9,450 nucleotides of DNA from Gammaproteobacteria bacterium (GCA_947377625.1 CANCGR010000059.1:1-9450); one strand, 5' to 3'; shown: positions 1 to 6,870, counted from the first letter of the stretch. Made by a program: numbers and translations. Notes: generated by a model not told the origin, from the letters alone.

Positions 1-1
1 T

Positions 2-49
2 CCTGCTGTGATAAAGTCAGCGCCATCATCACAGAAGGCAGCAGCATGA
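2..49 (+). CDS. C-terminal tail of an upstream gene (partial)
   Basis: The second forward frame is open from the window edge to a TGA at 47-49. It encodes a 15-residue tail, PAVIKSAPSSQKAAA. The TGA overlaps the ATG of the epimerase gene as ATGA, a typical arrangement of translationally coupled genes, and this overlap is the main reason to treat the frame as real. The tail is too short to identify a family. Since the next gene is a nucleotide-sugar epimerase, a glycan-biosynthesis gene is a reasonable guess for the missing part, but that is inference only. Confidence 0.5.
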   Translation, partial: PAVIKSAPSSQKAAA

Positions 50-1125
50 TCCACATTTTCATCGGCACCAAAGCCCAGCTGATCAAGATGGCGCCCATCA
101 TGCGTGTGTTGCAGGATCGCGGCCACGCCTACAACTTCATCTACAGCGGCCAGCATCGCGACACGGTAGACGACATTCTGGCCAATTTCGCGATCAGCAA
201 AAAACCGGATGTCACGCTTTACCACGGCCGCGACATCACCGGCATTGTGCAGATGGGCAAGTGGGCGCTCGACATCGTTCGCAAATACTCGTCAAGCCAG
301 CACGCCACTGAATTGTTCCGCGATGACAAGAACGGCATCGTGCTCAACCATGGCGATACTTTCTCGACGCTACTTGGCTCCTGGCTGGCCAAACGCCATG
401 GCCTCAAAAGTGCGCATGTGGAATCGGGCTTGCGCTCGCACAATATTTTTCATCCGTTTCCGGAAGAGCTGACGCGGCTCGCGACGTTTCGGCTGTCGGA
501 TTATTTCTTCGCACCGGGTGAATGGGCACTGGCCAATCTGGCCGGCTATAAAGGCGTAAAAATCAACACCGGGCAAAATACCTTGTGTGATGCGCTGCGC
601 CACACTGCACAACAAACTGAAGCTTCACGAGCGCCAGGCTATGGACTGGTGTCAGTACATCGCTTTGAAAACATCTTCTTCCGCAAACGGCTCACATTGA
701 TCGTCGACATGCTGATCGCGTCCGATCCGGCCCACCCCAAGCTGTTTATTTTGCACAAGCCCACGGAAAAGAAACTCAAGGAATACGGACTCTACGAACG
801 ACTGGCCGCGTGTGGGCATATTGAGCTGCATCCGCGTTATGACTACTTCCGTTTCATTTCGCTGTTGCGTGGCAGTGATTACCTGATCACCGACGGCGGC
901 AGCAACCAGGAAGAATGCTCATATCTGGGGCTGCCGTGTCTGCTGATGCGCAAAGCCACGGAACGGCAGGAAGGGCTGGGGCAAAACACGGTGCTCAGCG
1001 GCTATGATGCCGGGATCGTCCAGGCTTTTATGAACAATCCGCAACAATACCGCAGAGCTCCAATGCAGATTGCGCAGTCGCCGAGCGAGTTGATCGTCGA
1101 CGCCCTGCAAGCCTTTATCGACTAA
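46..1125 (+). CDS. UDP-N-acetylglucosamine 2-epimerase, WecB family (divergent)
   Basis: The 359-residue product has the GT-B fold and length of non-hydrolysing UDP-GlcNAc 2-epimerases, cytoplasmic enzymes that interconvert UDP-GlcNAc and UDP-ManNAc for surface polysaccharides. Visible family motifs are IKMAP (13-17), SGQHRD (34-39), HGDT (102-105), HVESGLRS (124-131), FPEELTR (138-144), VHRFEN (204-209), and a C-terminal uridine-binding block, TDGGSNQEE (282-290) followed by RKATERQEG (302-310). Counterparts of the E. coli WecB catalytic residues Asp95, Glu117, Glu131 and His213 are present as Asp104, Glu126, Glu140 and His205. The family's usual N-terminal GTRPE reads GTKAQ (7-11), so this is a divergent branch and its exact sugar may differ. 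AGAAGG at 33-38 is a good ribosome binding site 7 bases before the ATG, and the start overlaps the preceding stop. It converges on the methyltransferase gene. Confidence 0.85.
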   Translation: MIHIFIGTKAQLIKMAPIMRVLQDRGHAYNFIYSGQHRDTVDDILANFAISKKPDVTLYHGRDITGIVQMGKWALDIVRKYSSSQHATELFRDDKNGIVLNHGDTFSTLLGSWLAKRHGLKSAHVESGLRSHNIFHPFPEELTRLATFRLSDYFFAPGEWALANLAGYKGVKINTGQNTLCDALRHTAQQTEASRAPGYGLVSVHRFENIFFRKRLTLIVDMLIASDPAHPKLFILHKPTEKKLKEYGLYERLAACGHIELHPRYDYFRFISLLRGSDYLITDGGSNQEECSYLGLPCLLMRKATERQEGLGQNTVLSGYDAGIVQAFMNNPQQYRRAPMQIAQSPSELIVDALQAFID

Positions 1126-1152
1126 CCCGCCCAGGCTTGCGCCGAGCGCTCG

Positions 1153-1848
1153 CTACTTCATCGCAGTGATAAATAATCGGGCTTTGAAAAAACGGCCCAG
1201 CCACGGCACGAACGAGAGCGCGTGCAAAAAACGCAGAATGTTGTAGTGCGGCAGATAGCTGACCGTGATCCTCGTGAACCCGCTTTGTTGCAGCAGCGCC
1301 ACTTGCTGCTGCGTGTTTCTGACAGCAATGTGCTCGGGGAATTGTTTCAGGATAAAGCCTTTTTCCTTCATTATTTCCACCAGAAACTCGGCATTGGGCG
1401 TATGCAAATACAAAGCACCGTCCTGGCTGAGGCTGTGATGGATTGCACGCAGAATCGACAGCAACTCCTGATCATAGACATGCTCGGAAAAATCCAGACA
1501 CAAGGCCACGTCAATTGAATTTTCCTGTTGCTGGCAAAACTGCTGCACCGATTGCTGCATGAGCTCAGCGTGGGCAAACCCCAGTCTTTGCCTGCGCTTT
1601 TCAGCGAAAGCCAACAGGTGTGCTGACAGATCAATGCCGTAATATTTTTTAACCCGTTGCTGGTCGAGAAACTCCAGCACCATGGCGCTGCCACAACCGA
1701 AATCACCCACGGTGCACGCGGGTGGAAACGGGATTCTGCCCAACAGGCGCTGCAACCTGTCCAGATTTTTGCGGGATTCAAATTGCTGTGCATAGTCAGC
1801 GCCATGCAGCTTGTTCAATTCCTCATCCGATAAAGTTTGCTTGGTCAT
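1153..1848 (-). CDS. Class I SAM-dependent methyltransferase
   Basis: The 231-residue protein has a Rossmann-type methyltransferase core. Motif I is DFGCGS (49-54), the ribose-binding acidic residue is in YGIDLS (Asp73), motif IV-like CLDFSEHVYD lies at 117-126, and a post-motif strand, DGALYLHTPN, lies at 143-152. The C-terminus (200-231) is basic and hydrophobic and may touch the membrane. The ATG overlaps the stop of the upstream membrane glycosyltransferase by 4 bases (ATGA), so it is the last gene of a three-gene operon and probably translationally coupled. No clear Shine-Dalgarno precedes it. Operon context suggests methylation of a glycan, a lipid-linked intermediate or a related small molecule, but the acceptor cannot be read from the sequence. 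Class and SAM use are clear; the substrate is unknown. Confidence 0.85.
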   Translation of the reverse strand: MTKQTLSDEELNKLHGADYAQQFESRKNLDRLQRLLGRIPFPPACTVGDFGCGSAMVLEFLDQQRVKKYYGIDLSAHLLAFAEKRRQRLGFAHAELMQQSVQQFCQQQENSIDVALCLDFSEHVYDQELLSILRAIHHSLSQDGALYLHTPNAEFLVEIMKEKGFILKQFPEHIAVRNTQQQVALLQQSGFTRITVSYLPHYNILRFLHALSFVPWLGRFFKARLFITAMK

Positions 1849-3374
1849 TTGACAGGCTCATCAACAGGAAAACTGAGAATCTGCACGCCATTGCCTTCGA
1901 GTACATTCTGGTAACCCAACTTGCCCAGCTCATCCAGGGCAGGAAAATAACTACGCCATTCCAGAGCTTGATAGTGCACCAGCAAGGCTTCGCCTGCCTG
2001 CACACTGTGCTGCATCTGTGCAAGCTCGCTATCGTAGGCGGCATTGGCCAGCAAGGTCGTGGGAGCAAATTTGCGCGGATAATCGCGAATGGTGAAATCA
2101 GTTCGCATGCGCAAATAGTCTGGTGCATTGGTATAAATAATTTTGCTGGCAAGTTGGGGCACTTCTTCAACACGTGAGACTTGCGACATATAAGCACTGA
2201 GATAACCCACGCCCTGCTCGTGCGCAGCTGCAACCACTGGCACCAGCTGCAAGACGCCAGACACTACCATCAACAACAGTGCCAGCATCGCCGCCACTCG
2301 CGTACGTGCTGTCATTCCCAACAGTTCTATTGCACAAGCCAGCAATGCAAGCACCGTGAACAACCAGGCTGAAACAAAGATGCGTTCATCGAAAGGAATG
2401 TAGGCATCAAAAAACGATTTCGAAATCAGGATGAACAGTGAGTAAACCACCGCATAAGACCCGCTGATCAGCAACAGCCAACGCAAACGCAAGCGGGTGC
2501 GAAACAGCGCGCGCACCGCCAGTACCAAAACAGTCACGGTTAACACCAGCTCAATCACGGAAACCAGCAATATCTGTTTCACGCCGAACCAGCTCAGCAC
2601 CTGCCCCAGCAACAGCAACAGATCAGTGCCCGACAAGATGTGCACGACAAATTCGCGGTTGGTCGATTCATGCCGGATAAAATGATTGGCGATAAGCCAC
2701 AACAAAAACGGCAGCACTGCCACCACGCCAAAACCAAAAGCATTACGCAAGCGCTGTTGCCAACCCGCCGCAGGCAGCACCAGCAACACCAGGCCCACCG
2801 TGCCGATCCAGGCGACACCGGCATAGCGGAACATCAAAGCCAAGGCGGCCAGCAGCGCTGCACCCAGCAAGTAGCGCAACACCTGCGGCTTTTCCACAAA
2901 ATGCAGCAGGCACAACAAGCTCAACTGCAGACACACCAGAAACGGGCCTTCCGACCACACATAAAAATTGACCTGCCACAGATTGAAACTGACCAGCAGC
3001 ACTACACCGCCCACCAGCGGCAGCCAACTCTGCTTGCCACACACATGCCGCAGCAAAACCATTCCGGCTGCCAGGTTGGCGGCCAGCAACAACGCTTGCA
3101 GCACGCGCGTCGCCGCCAGAATTTCAAAGCCTGACAAATAGGCAAGCTTGAGCAGCACCGGGTAACCAGGCGCCCACTGCGTTGGCAATTTGAAGAGATC
3201 AGAAAAACTGTGCAACCGACGGGCGGCAGCAATGTATTCGGCAGAATCAGGCGATACGCCGACACCCCAGCTTGAGGCATACCACAGCAACAGCGCACCT
3301 GCGCCACAGATCAACAGTTGCAGCAACCACAGCAAGTTTTGACGTTGACTGGTGGTGAAAGAAGTAATGTTCAC
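1845..3374 (-). CDS. GT-C fold membrane glycosyltransferase (ArnT/PMT-like)
   Basis: The 509-residue protein is strongly hydrophobic, with about ten membrane segments between residues 13 and 385 and a soluble C-terminal domain (about 386-509). After the first helix comes SPDSAEYIAAA (41-51); in GT-C enzymes an Asp in this first external loop is catalytic, here probably Asp43. WAPGYPVLL (67-75), VWSEGPF (139-145) and FDERIF (328-333) also match the pattern of GT-C transferases of the ArnT/protein-mannosyltransferase type. Such enzymes take a sugar from polyprenyl phosphate and attach it to a lipid, glycan or protein outside the cytoplasmic membrane. The upstream DPM1-like gene, 9 bases away, is the expected donor maker. 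The start codon is GTG (3372-3374) with no strong ribosome binding site, so initiation probably depends on translation of the gene before it. Acceptor and sugar are unknown. Confidence 0.8.
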   Translation of the reverse strand: MNITSFTTSQRQNLLWLLQLLICGAGALLLWYASSWGVGVSPDSAEYIAAARRLHSFSDLFKLPTQWAPGYPVLLKLAYLSGFEILAATRVLQALLLAANLAAGMVLLRHVCGKQSWLPLVGGVVLLVSFNLWQVNFYVWSEGPFLVCLQLSLLCLLHFVEKPQVLRYLLGAALLAALALMFRYAGVAWIGTVGLVLLVLPAAGWQQRLRNAFGFGVVAVLPFLLWLIANHFIRHESTNREFVVHILSGTDLLLLLGQVLSWFGVKQILLVSVIELVLTVTVLVLAVRALFRTRLRLRWLLLISGSYAVVYSLFILISKSFFDAYIPFDERIFVSAWLFTVLALLACAIELLGMTARTRVAAMLALLLMVVSGVLQLVPVVAAAHEQGVGYLSAYMSQVSRVEEVPQLASKIIYTNAPDYLRMRTDFTIRDYPRKFAPTTLLANAAYDSELAQMQHSVQAGEALLVHYQALEWRSYFPALDELGKLGYQNVLEGNGVQILSFPVDEPVK

Positions 3375-3383
3375 TGGTCAGGA

Positions 3384-4070
3384 TCAGCGGAACAGGTTGT
3401 ATTTGAGAATGCAGTAAACGGCGCGAACCCCGTCTTTCCAGCCGATTTTCTTGCCTTCGGCATAGGTGCGACCGTAATACGAAATGCCCACTTCAAAGAT
3501 GCGCAAATTCATGCGTGCCAGTTTGGCGGTGATTTCCGGCTCAAAGCCGAAACGGTTTTCTTCGATCGGAATCGACTGGATTACTTCACGGCGGAACACT
3601 TTATAGCAAGTTTCCATGTCGGTGAGATTGAGATTGGTGAACATGTTCGACAGCAAGGTCAGCATGCCATTGCCGACCCGATGCCAGAAATACAGCACGC
3701 GATGCGGTGCCGCGCCGATAAAGCGGGAACCAAACACCACGTCCGCCTTGCCCTGCGCAATAGGCTCCACCAACAGCGCATATTCGTTGGGATCGTATTC
3801 AAGATCAGCATCCTGAATGATCACCACATCGCCGGTGGCATGCTGGAAACCAGTGCGCAGTGCTGCGCCCTTGCCCTGGTTCACCTGATGAAAAATAACC
3901 TGGCTGACCTGTCCCTGCAGCTTGGCAAGCTCGGCGTGGGTGCCGTCGCGCGAACAGTCATCAACGATGATGATTTCCTTGTCAGGATAAGGCGCAGCGT
4001 TAACCGCAGCGACCAGTGAGGCAATGGTGTGTTCTTCGTTATAGCAAGGAATGATGATGGATAGTTTCAT
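3384..4070 (-). CDS. Family 2 glycosyltransferase, polyprenyl-phosphate sugar synthase type (DPM1-like)
   Basis: The 228-residue protein is a GT-A fold inverting transferase. It begins with SIIIPCYNEE (4-13), then IIVDDCSRDGT (34-44), NQGKGAALRTGF (64-75), the metal-binding DAD in IQDADLEYDP (85-94), FGSRF (113-117), DMETCYKVFRREV (151-163) and the basic block RTYAEGKKIGWKDG (201-214). This order matches dolichyl/polyprenyl-phosphate mannosyl- or glucosyltransferases, which move a sugar from a nucleotide donor to polyprenyl phosphate at the cytoplasmic membrane face. It lacks the C-terminal membrane helices of the ArnC/GtrB type and has the short soluble DPM1 form. It is the first gene of a - strand operon with the GT-C enzyme that would use its product. 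The ATG has no obvious Shine-Dalgarno. The sugar could be mannose, glucose or another hexose. Confidence 0.88.
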   Translation of the reverse strand: MKLSIIIPCYNEEHTIASLVAAVNAAPYPDKEIIIVDDCSRDGTHAELAKLQGQVSQVIFHQVNQGKGAALRTGFQHATGDVVIIQDADLEYDPNEYALLVEPIAQGKADVVFGSRFIGAAPHRVLYFWHRVGNGMLTLLSNMFTNLNLTDMETCYKVFRREVIQSIPIEENRFGFEPEITAKLARMNLRIFEVGISYYGRTYAEGKKIGWKDGVRAVYCILKYNLFR

Positions 4071-4120
4071 GCTGCGCCGCTGGTTGTTTGGCTGTCACGG
4101 GTTGGTCGATATCAAGGTTG

Positions 4121-4150
4121 ACTATAGCCCAGCCCCTCAGCCAAGTCGAA
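4121..4150 (-). promoter_or_regulatory. Candidate promoter of the GT2/GT-C/methyltransferase operon
   Basis: On the - strand TATAGT (4121-4126) matches the -10 consensus at five of six positions. A poor -35, TTCGAC (4145-4150), lies 18 bases upstream. It would give a leader of about 45 bases before the ATG at 4070. The -35 is weak, so an activator or a different start is possible. Confidence 0.35.
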
Positions 4151-4213
4151 GCAACAGCGTCACATTTTCGGCAAGAATCCTGGTCATTACTGCTGGACCG
4201 CTTTCTGCGTACA

Positions 4214-4239
4214 CCGGCTTGCGGTTATCCGCCGGCCGG
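4214..4239. repeat. Inverted repeat able to form a hairpin in the divergent intergenic region
   Basis: Outer arms CCGGC (4214-4218) and GCCGG (4235-4239) enclose a symmetric two-by-two mismatch, and inner arms GCGG (4221-4224) and CCGC (4229-4232) close a TTAT loop: nine pairs in 26 bases. No continuous T-run follows on either strand, so it does not look like an intrinsic terminator for either direction. It sits 24 bases upstream of the candidate -35 of the rightward cassette and may be a regulatory site or an insulating structure. Confidence 0.5.
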
Positions 4240-4263
4240 GCCTGACAAGTCATTTAACTTTAT

Positions 4264-4293
4264 TTTACAAAGTACTTGACACAATTTTAAAAT
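4264..4293 (+). promoter_or_regulatory. Candidate promoter of the membrane protein/regulator/DUF4173 cassette
   Basis: TTTACA (4264-4269) and TAAAAT (4288-4293) each match the -35 and -10 consensus at five of six positions, with an 18-base spacer, in a markedly AT-rich stretch. A second, perfect -35 TTGACA (4276-4281) overlaps it, but 16-17 bases further only poor -10 candidates occur near 4298-4304; if used, transcription would begin at about the ATG itself. The true start cannot be decided from the sequence. Confidence 0.5.
4270..4293. promoter_or_regulatory. Candidate operator: two perfect palindromes over the promoter
   Basis: AAGTACTT (4270-4277) and ATTTTAAAAT (4284-4293) are perfect palindromes of 8 and 10 bases lying between and over the -35 and -10 elements. 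A dimeric repressor bound here would block RNA polymerase. The winged-helix protein made by the second gene is the obvious candidate for autoregulation, but nothing in the sequence proves binding, and the AT-rich palindrome could occur by chance. Confidence 0.35.
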
Positions 4294-4311
4294 CATTCAA
4301 AACTTCACCCC

Positions 4312-4917
4312 ATGAGCAACCAAAACAACACCAAGCCCAACACGCCGGTGCCCTTGCAGGGCGTCGCTGCCGACAACCTGCGCTTCATCCGCGCCACGAT
4401 GGAGAGTGCCACCGCGTTTACCGGCGTGTCGGGCAAAGGCTATGTGCTGGCCGGACTCACCGCCGGCGGTGCCGCGTGGATAGCGTCACTGCAAGCCACC
4501 ACCGATGCCTGGCTGCTGGTGTGGATGATGGAAGCCTTGCTGGCGGCGGTGGTGATGCTGATGCTGACTTCGGAAAAAGCGCGGGTTCAAGGCAAGTCGT
4601 TGTGGTCAGGCAGTGGCCGCAAACTGATGTTTGCGTTTTTGCCGACCATGACAGTGGGAGCAGTAGTCACGCTCGCCTTTCATCTGCAGGGCTACACACA
4701 GTTGCTGCCCGGGCTGTGGCTGATTCTCTACGGAGCAGCAGTGATGACAGCCGGTGCCCATTCGATCAAACCCATCCGGGTAATGGGAGCACTGTTCACT
4801 GTGTTGGGCACTGTGCAGTTGCTGGGATTCACGCCGATGAACCTGTGCCTCGGGCTTGGCTTTGGCGCCCTGCACGTTATTTTCGGCATTCTGATCTGGA
4901 GACATCATGGCGGCTAA
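4312..4917 (+). CDS. Six-helix membrane protein of unknown function, partner of a winged-helix regulator
   Basis: The 201-residue protein has a short polar N-terminus with a conserved-looking amphipathic stretch, DNLRFIRATMESATAFTGVSG (split here as residues 21-30 and 31-41), then about six membrane helices (roughly 44-62, 66-86, 104-124, 131-148, 155-172 and 178-196). A polar loop, SLWSGSGRK (96-104), lies between helices two and three. From memory this resembles a family of small membrane proteins found directly before winged-helix regulators in several phyla, with no assigned function. The ATG at 4312 is kept because the 21-41 stretch appears to belong to the family, although no Shine-Dalgarno precedes it (the bases before ATG are CTTCACCCC). 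Its end overlaps the regulator gene by 11 bases. It may act as a membrane partner controlling the regulator, but that is inference. Confidence 0.75.
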   Translation: MSNQNNTKPNTPVPLQGVAADNLRFIRATMESATAFTGVSGKGYVLAGLTAGGAAWIASLQATTDAWLLVWMMEALLAAVVMLMLTSEKARVQGKSLWSGSGRKLMFAFLPTMTVGAVVTLAFHLQGYTQLLPGLWLILYGAAVMTAGAHSIKPIRVMGALFTVLGTVQLLGFTPMNLCLGLGFGALHVIFGILIWRHHGG

Positions 4918-5290
4918 TACTTCACGCACCGGCAAAGCGGCCTCTGTCGCCAAAACGGCCAAACCAGCCTTGAAAGCCGCCAAGAATGAGCCGGCCACCA
5001 GTCTCGACAAACTCATTCACGAGCGCACGCGGCTGGCGCTGGTGAGAGCTCTGGCTGCCAACAGTGTGATGACCTTCAATGACTTGAAATCATTGTTGCA
5101 AATCACCGATGGCAACCTCAGCGTGCACGCCCGCAAGCTGGAAGAAGCCGGCTACCTTGAATGCAGCAAGGGCTACGACGGCCGCCTGCCACGCACTGAA
5201 TACCGGCTTAGTAGCAGTGGTCGCAGCGCTTTGCAGAAATACGTGGCGCATATGGAAGCGTTGATTGGCGCGGTTAAAAAATCCGGCTGA
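4907..5290 (+). CDS. Winged-helix transcriptional regulator (HTH_34 / MarR-like) with basic N-terminal tail
   Basis: The 127-residue protein has a compact winged-helix DNA-binding domain at about 33-122. HERTRLALVRALAA (38-51) forms the first helix, MTFNDLKSLL (55-64) the second, and TDGNLSVHARKLEEAG (67-82) the recognition helix, followed by the wing, KGYDGRLPRTEYRLSSSG (88-105), and a C-terminal dimer helix. The TDGNLS-HARKLEEAGY pattern is characteristic of the HTH_34 family, small one-domain regulators with no ligand domain. Residues 1-30 are an unusual Lys/Ala-rich, probably disordered basic tail. A good ribosome binding site, GGAG (4898-4901), lies 5 bases before the ATG inside the end of the upstream gene, with which it overlaps by 11 bases. 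It probably regulates its own operon. Effector and targets beyond that are unknown. Confidence 0.88.
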   Translation: MAANTSRTGKAASVAKTAKPALKAAKNEPATSLDKLIHERTRLALVRALAANSVMTFNDLKSLLQITDGNLSVHARKLEEAGYLECSKGYDGRLPRTEYRLSSSGRSALQKYVAHMEALIGAVKKSG

Positions 5291-5316
5291 CCTGTGGGCC
5301 CAAGTGAGATTGTTGC

Positions 5317-6855
5317 ATGTTGAGCTTCGTTAATTCACCACCACGACAAACCTTCGCTTTGGCGCTGTTGCTGGGGTTGGTCGGCGACCAACTCAGTTTC
5401 GATGTGGGCTTCTTGATCGGCCCGGTTATTTTGACCTGGCTAAGCCTGTTGATACTCGCTGCCGGTTGGCTGGCGCGCCACAGTCGCTGGCACCTGCAGT
5501 TGCTGCTGTGGGGTGCGGTGGCAGTGTTGGCGGCGGCCTTGCGTCTTTTGACGGCATACCCGGATGTGGATTTCGCACTGTTCCTCGTCATCGTTGCCGC
5601 CGCCGCGCAAATACTGTTGGCTACTGCGCATATCAGCTTCCTGCAGGCGGATGTTTTCCAGCAATTGATGGCGCATCTGCGGGTGCCAGTGCAAACTTTG
5701 CTGGGCAGTTTCTCCATCCTGGGTCGCCTGGAATTCAAACCGGCTCCGCAACACCCGGCAACAATAGCAGCGCTGCGCGGCGTGTTGCTGGCAAGTCCCT
5801 TGCTGCTGATCTTCAGCCTGCTGTTTGCGGCAGCAGATGTCACTTTTGAAAACTACCTGACCAAACTGCCAGAAGTCTTCTCGATGAACTTGCTGCTGCA
5901 TGTGCTGCTCGTGCTGTTGCTGGGCTGGTTTGCGCTCGGCCTGCTTGCCGCCGCCTGGCAGCCGCGCACCACTTATGCCACTCCTGCGCTTGCCGCCAAA
6001 CTTGGCAATACCGAAACGCTGGTGCTGATGGGGCTACTGGCCTTGTTGTTCGTGGTCTTTGCCGGATTGCAAATGAGCCATCTTGTGCGTGATGGCGCCG
6101 GCATCGCCCAAACAACCGGACTGACAATTGCAGAATACGCTCGCCATGGTTTCTTTCAGTTGATATTCATCGCCGCGCTGGCACTGGTGATGCTGTTCCT
6201 GCTGGCCGGGTGCTGCAGCAGCCAAAGGTTGTTTGCAGGCTTTGGCGCGTTGCTGTTGGTATGTGTATTGATAGTGCTGGCCTCGGCAGTGCAACGCATG
6301 CTGTTCTACATCGACAGTTTCGGGCTCAGCATGGATCGGGTGGAGGCAAGCACGGTGATGCTATGGTTGTGTGGCAGCCTGCTGCTGTTCGCCGCTACCG
6401 TGCTGCGCAACCGGCCAGCGGGGTTTGCCTCTGGCGTGATCAGTCTGGGCATTGGCGTGTGTTTCGCACTGGCGCTGGCAAACCCGGCGGCACTGGTGGC
6501 TCGGGTGAACATCGAACGCGCACTGGGTAAGCAGCAAGCGCTGGATACCGACTACCTGTATCGCCTTGGCACAGATGCGGTGCCCACTATGCTGGAATAT
6601 TTCCCGCAGCTGACGGCCACCCTGCAATGCCAGCTGGGCATAACGTTGGTCAACCAGTGGCTGGTGAGTGGAAACAGCAATATGCAACATCTGCAGGACT
6701 GGCGTCGCTGGAATTATGCCTACTCTCGGGCTGCATCATTGGTGCAGACCCACAGCGAACAGCTGTTGGCCGCCGCCAGTCGCAGTGGTGATGCTTATTA
6801 CAGCAACCGCATCAATCTTGTCGGCAAGGCGCCCGAGCACGCGGTCTGCCCATAG
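5317..6855 (+). CDS. DUF4173-type polytopic membrane protein
   Basis: The 512-residue protein has about eleven or twelve hydrophobic segments over residues 13-395 and a soluble C-terminal part (about 396-512). Features I associate with DUF4173/DUF4153 membrane proteins are LLLIFSLLFAAADVTFE (162-178), GLTIAEYARHGFFQLI (268-283), YIDSFGLSMDRVEAS (331-345) and the post-membrane segment VNIERAL (397-403) followed by DYLYRLGTDAVPTMLEY (412-428). The C-terminus continues with a Trp/Arg/Tyr-rich patch, DWRRWNYAYSR (461-471). The gene starts 26 bases after the regulator with no competing promoter visible, so it likely belongs to the same operon. Its ribosome binding site (GTGAG, 5304-5308) is weak. 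Function is unknown; the family occurs beside winged-helix and sensor genes in many bacteria, but no activity can be claimed. It converges with the histidine kinase, 15 bases away. Confidence 0.8.
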   Translation: MLSFVNSPPRQTFALALLLGLVGDQLSFDVGFLIGPVILTWLSLLILAAGWLARHSRWHLQLLLWGAVAVLAAALRLLTAYPDVDFALFLVIVAAAAQILLATAHISFLQADVFQQLMAHLRVPVQTLLGSFSILGRLEFKPAPQHPATIAALRGVLLASPLLLIFSLLFAAADVTFENYLTKLPEVFSMNLLLHVLLVLLLGWFALGLLAAAWQPRTTYATPALAAKLGNTETLVLMGLLALLFVVFAGLQMSHLVRDGAGIAQTTGLTIAEYARHGFFQLIFIAALALVMLFLLAGCCSSQRLFAGFGALLLVCVLIVLASAVQRMLFYIDSFGLSMDRVEASTVMLWLCGSLLLFAATVLRNRPAGFASGVISLGIGVCFALALANPAALVARVNIERALGKQQALDTDYLYRLGTDAVPTMLEYFPQLTATLQCQLGITLVNQWLVSGNSNMQHLQDWRRWNYAYSRAASLVQTHSEQLLAAASRSGDAYYSNRINLVGKAPEHAVCP

Positions 6856-6870
6856 CGTTGCTTTGACGTT

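Noticed and set aside
1..45. Upstream extension of the epimerase, whose frame stays open to the window edge
   Set aside because: The ATG at 46 has a good ribosome binding site and puts the first strand and GTKAQ motif at the family's usual position; the open extension is short and expected by chance.
1126..1152. Possible terminator between the convergent epimerase and methyltransferase genes
   Set aside because: GAGCGCTC gives only a tiny palindrome, and no T-run follows in either direction.
2640..3134. 164-codon open frame on the + strand opposite the GT-C gene
   Set aside because: Gln/His-rich composition is what the reverse of Leu-rich membrane codons gives; no ribosome binding site or domain.
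3318..4019. 233-codon open frame on the + strand opposite the GT2 gene
   Set aside because: It lies antisense to a gene with complete GT2 motifs, and its product shows no recognisable domain; it is a by-product of codon bias on the other strand.
5274..5843. 189-codon open frame on the - strand opposite the DUF4173 gene
   Set aside because: The product is low-complexity Ser/Ala/Arg/Lys without domain motifs, while the opposite strand encodes consistent membrane helices.
6856..6870. Possible terminator between the convergent DUF4173 and kinase genes
   Set aside because: The T-rich stretch after CGTTGCTTTGACG has only a three-pair stem; not enough to call.
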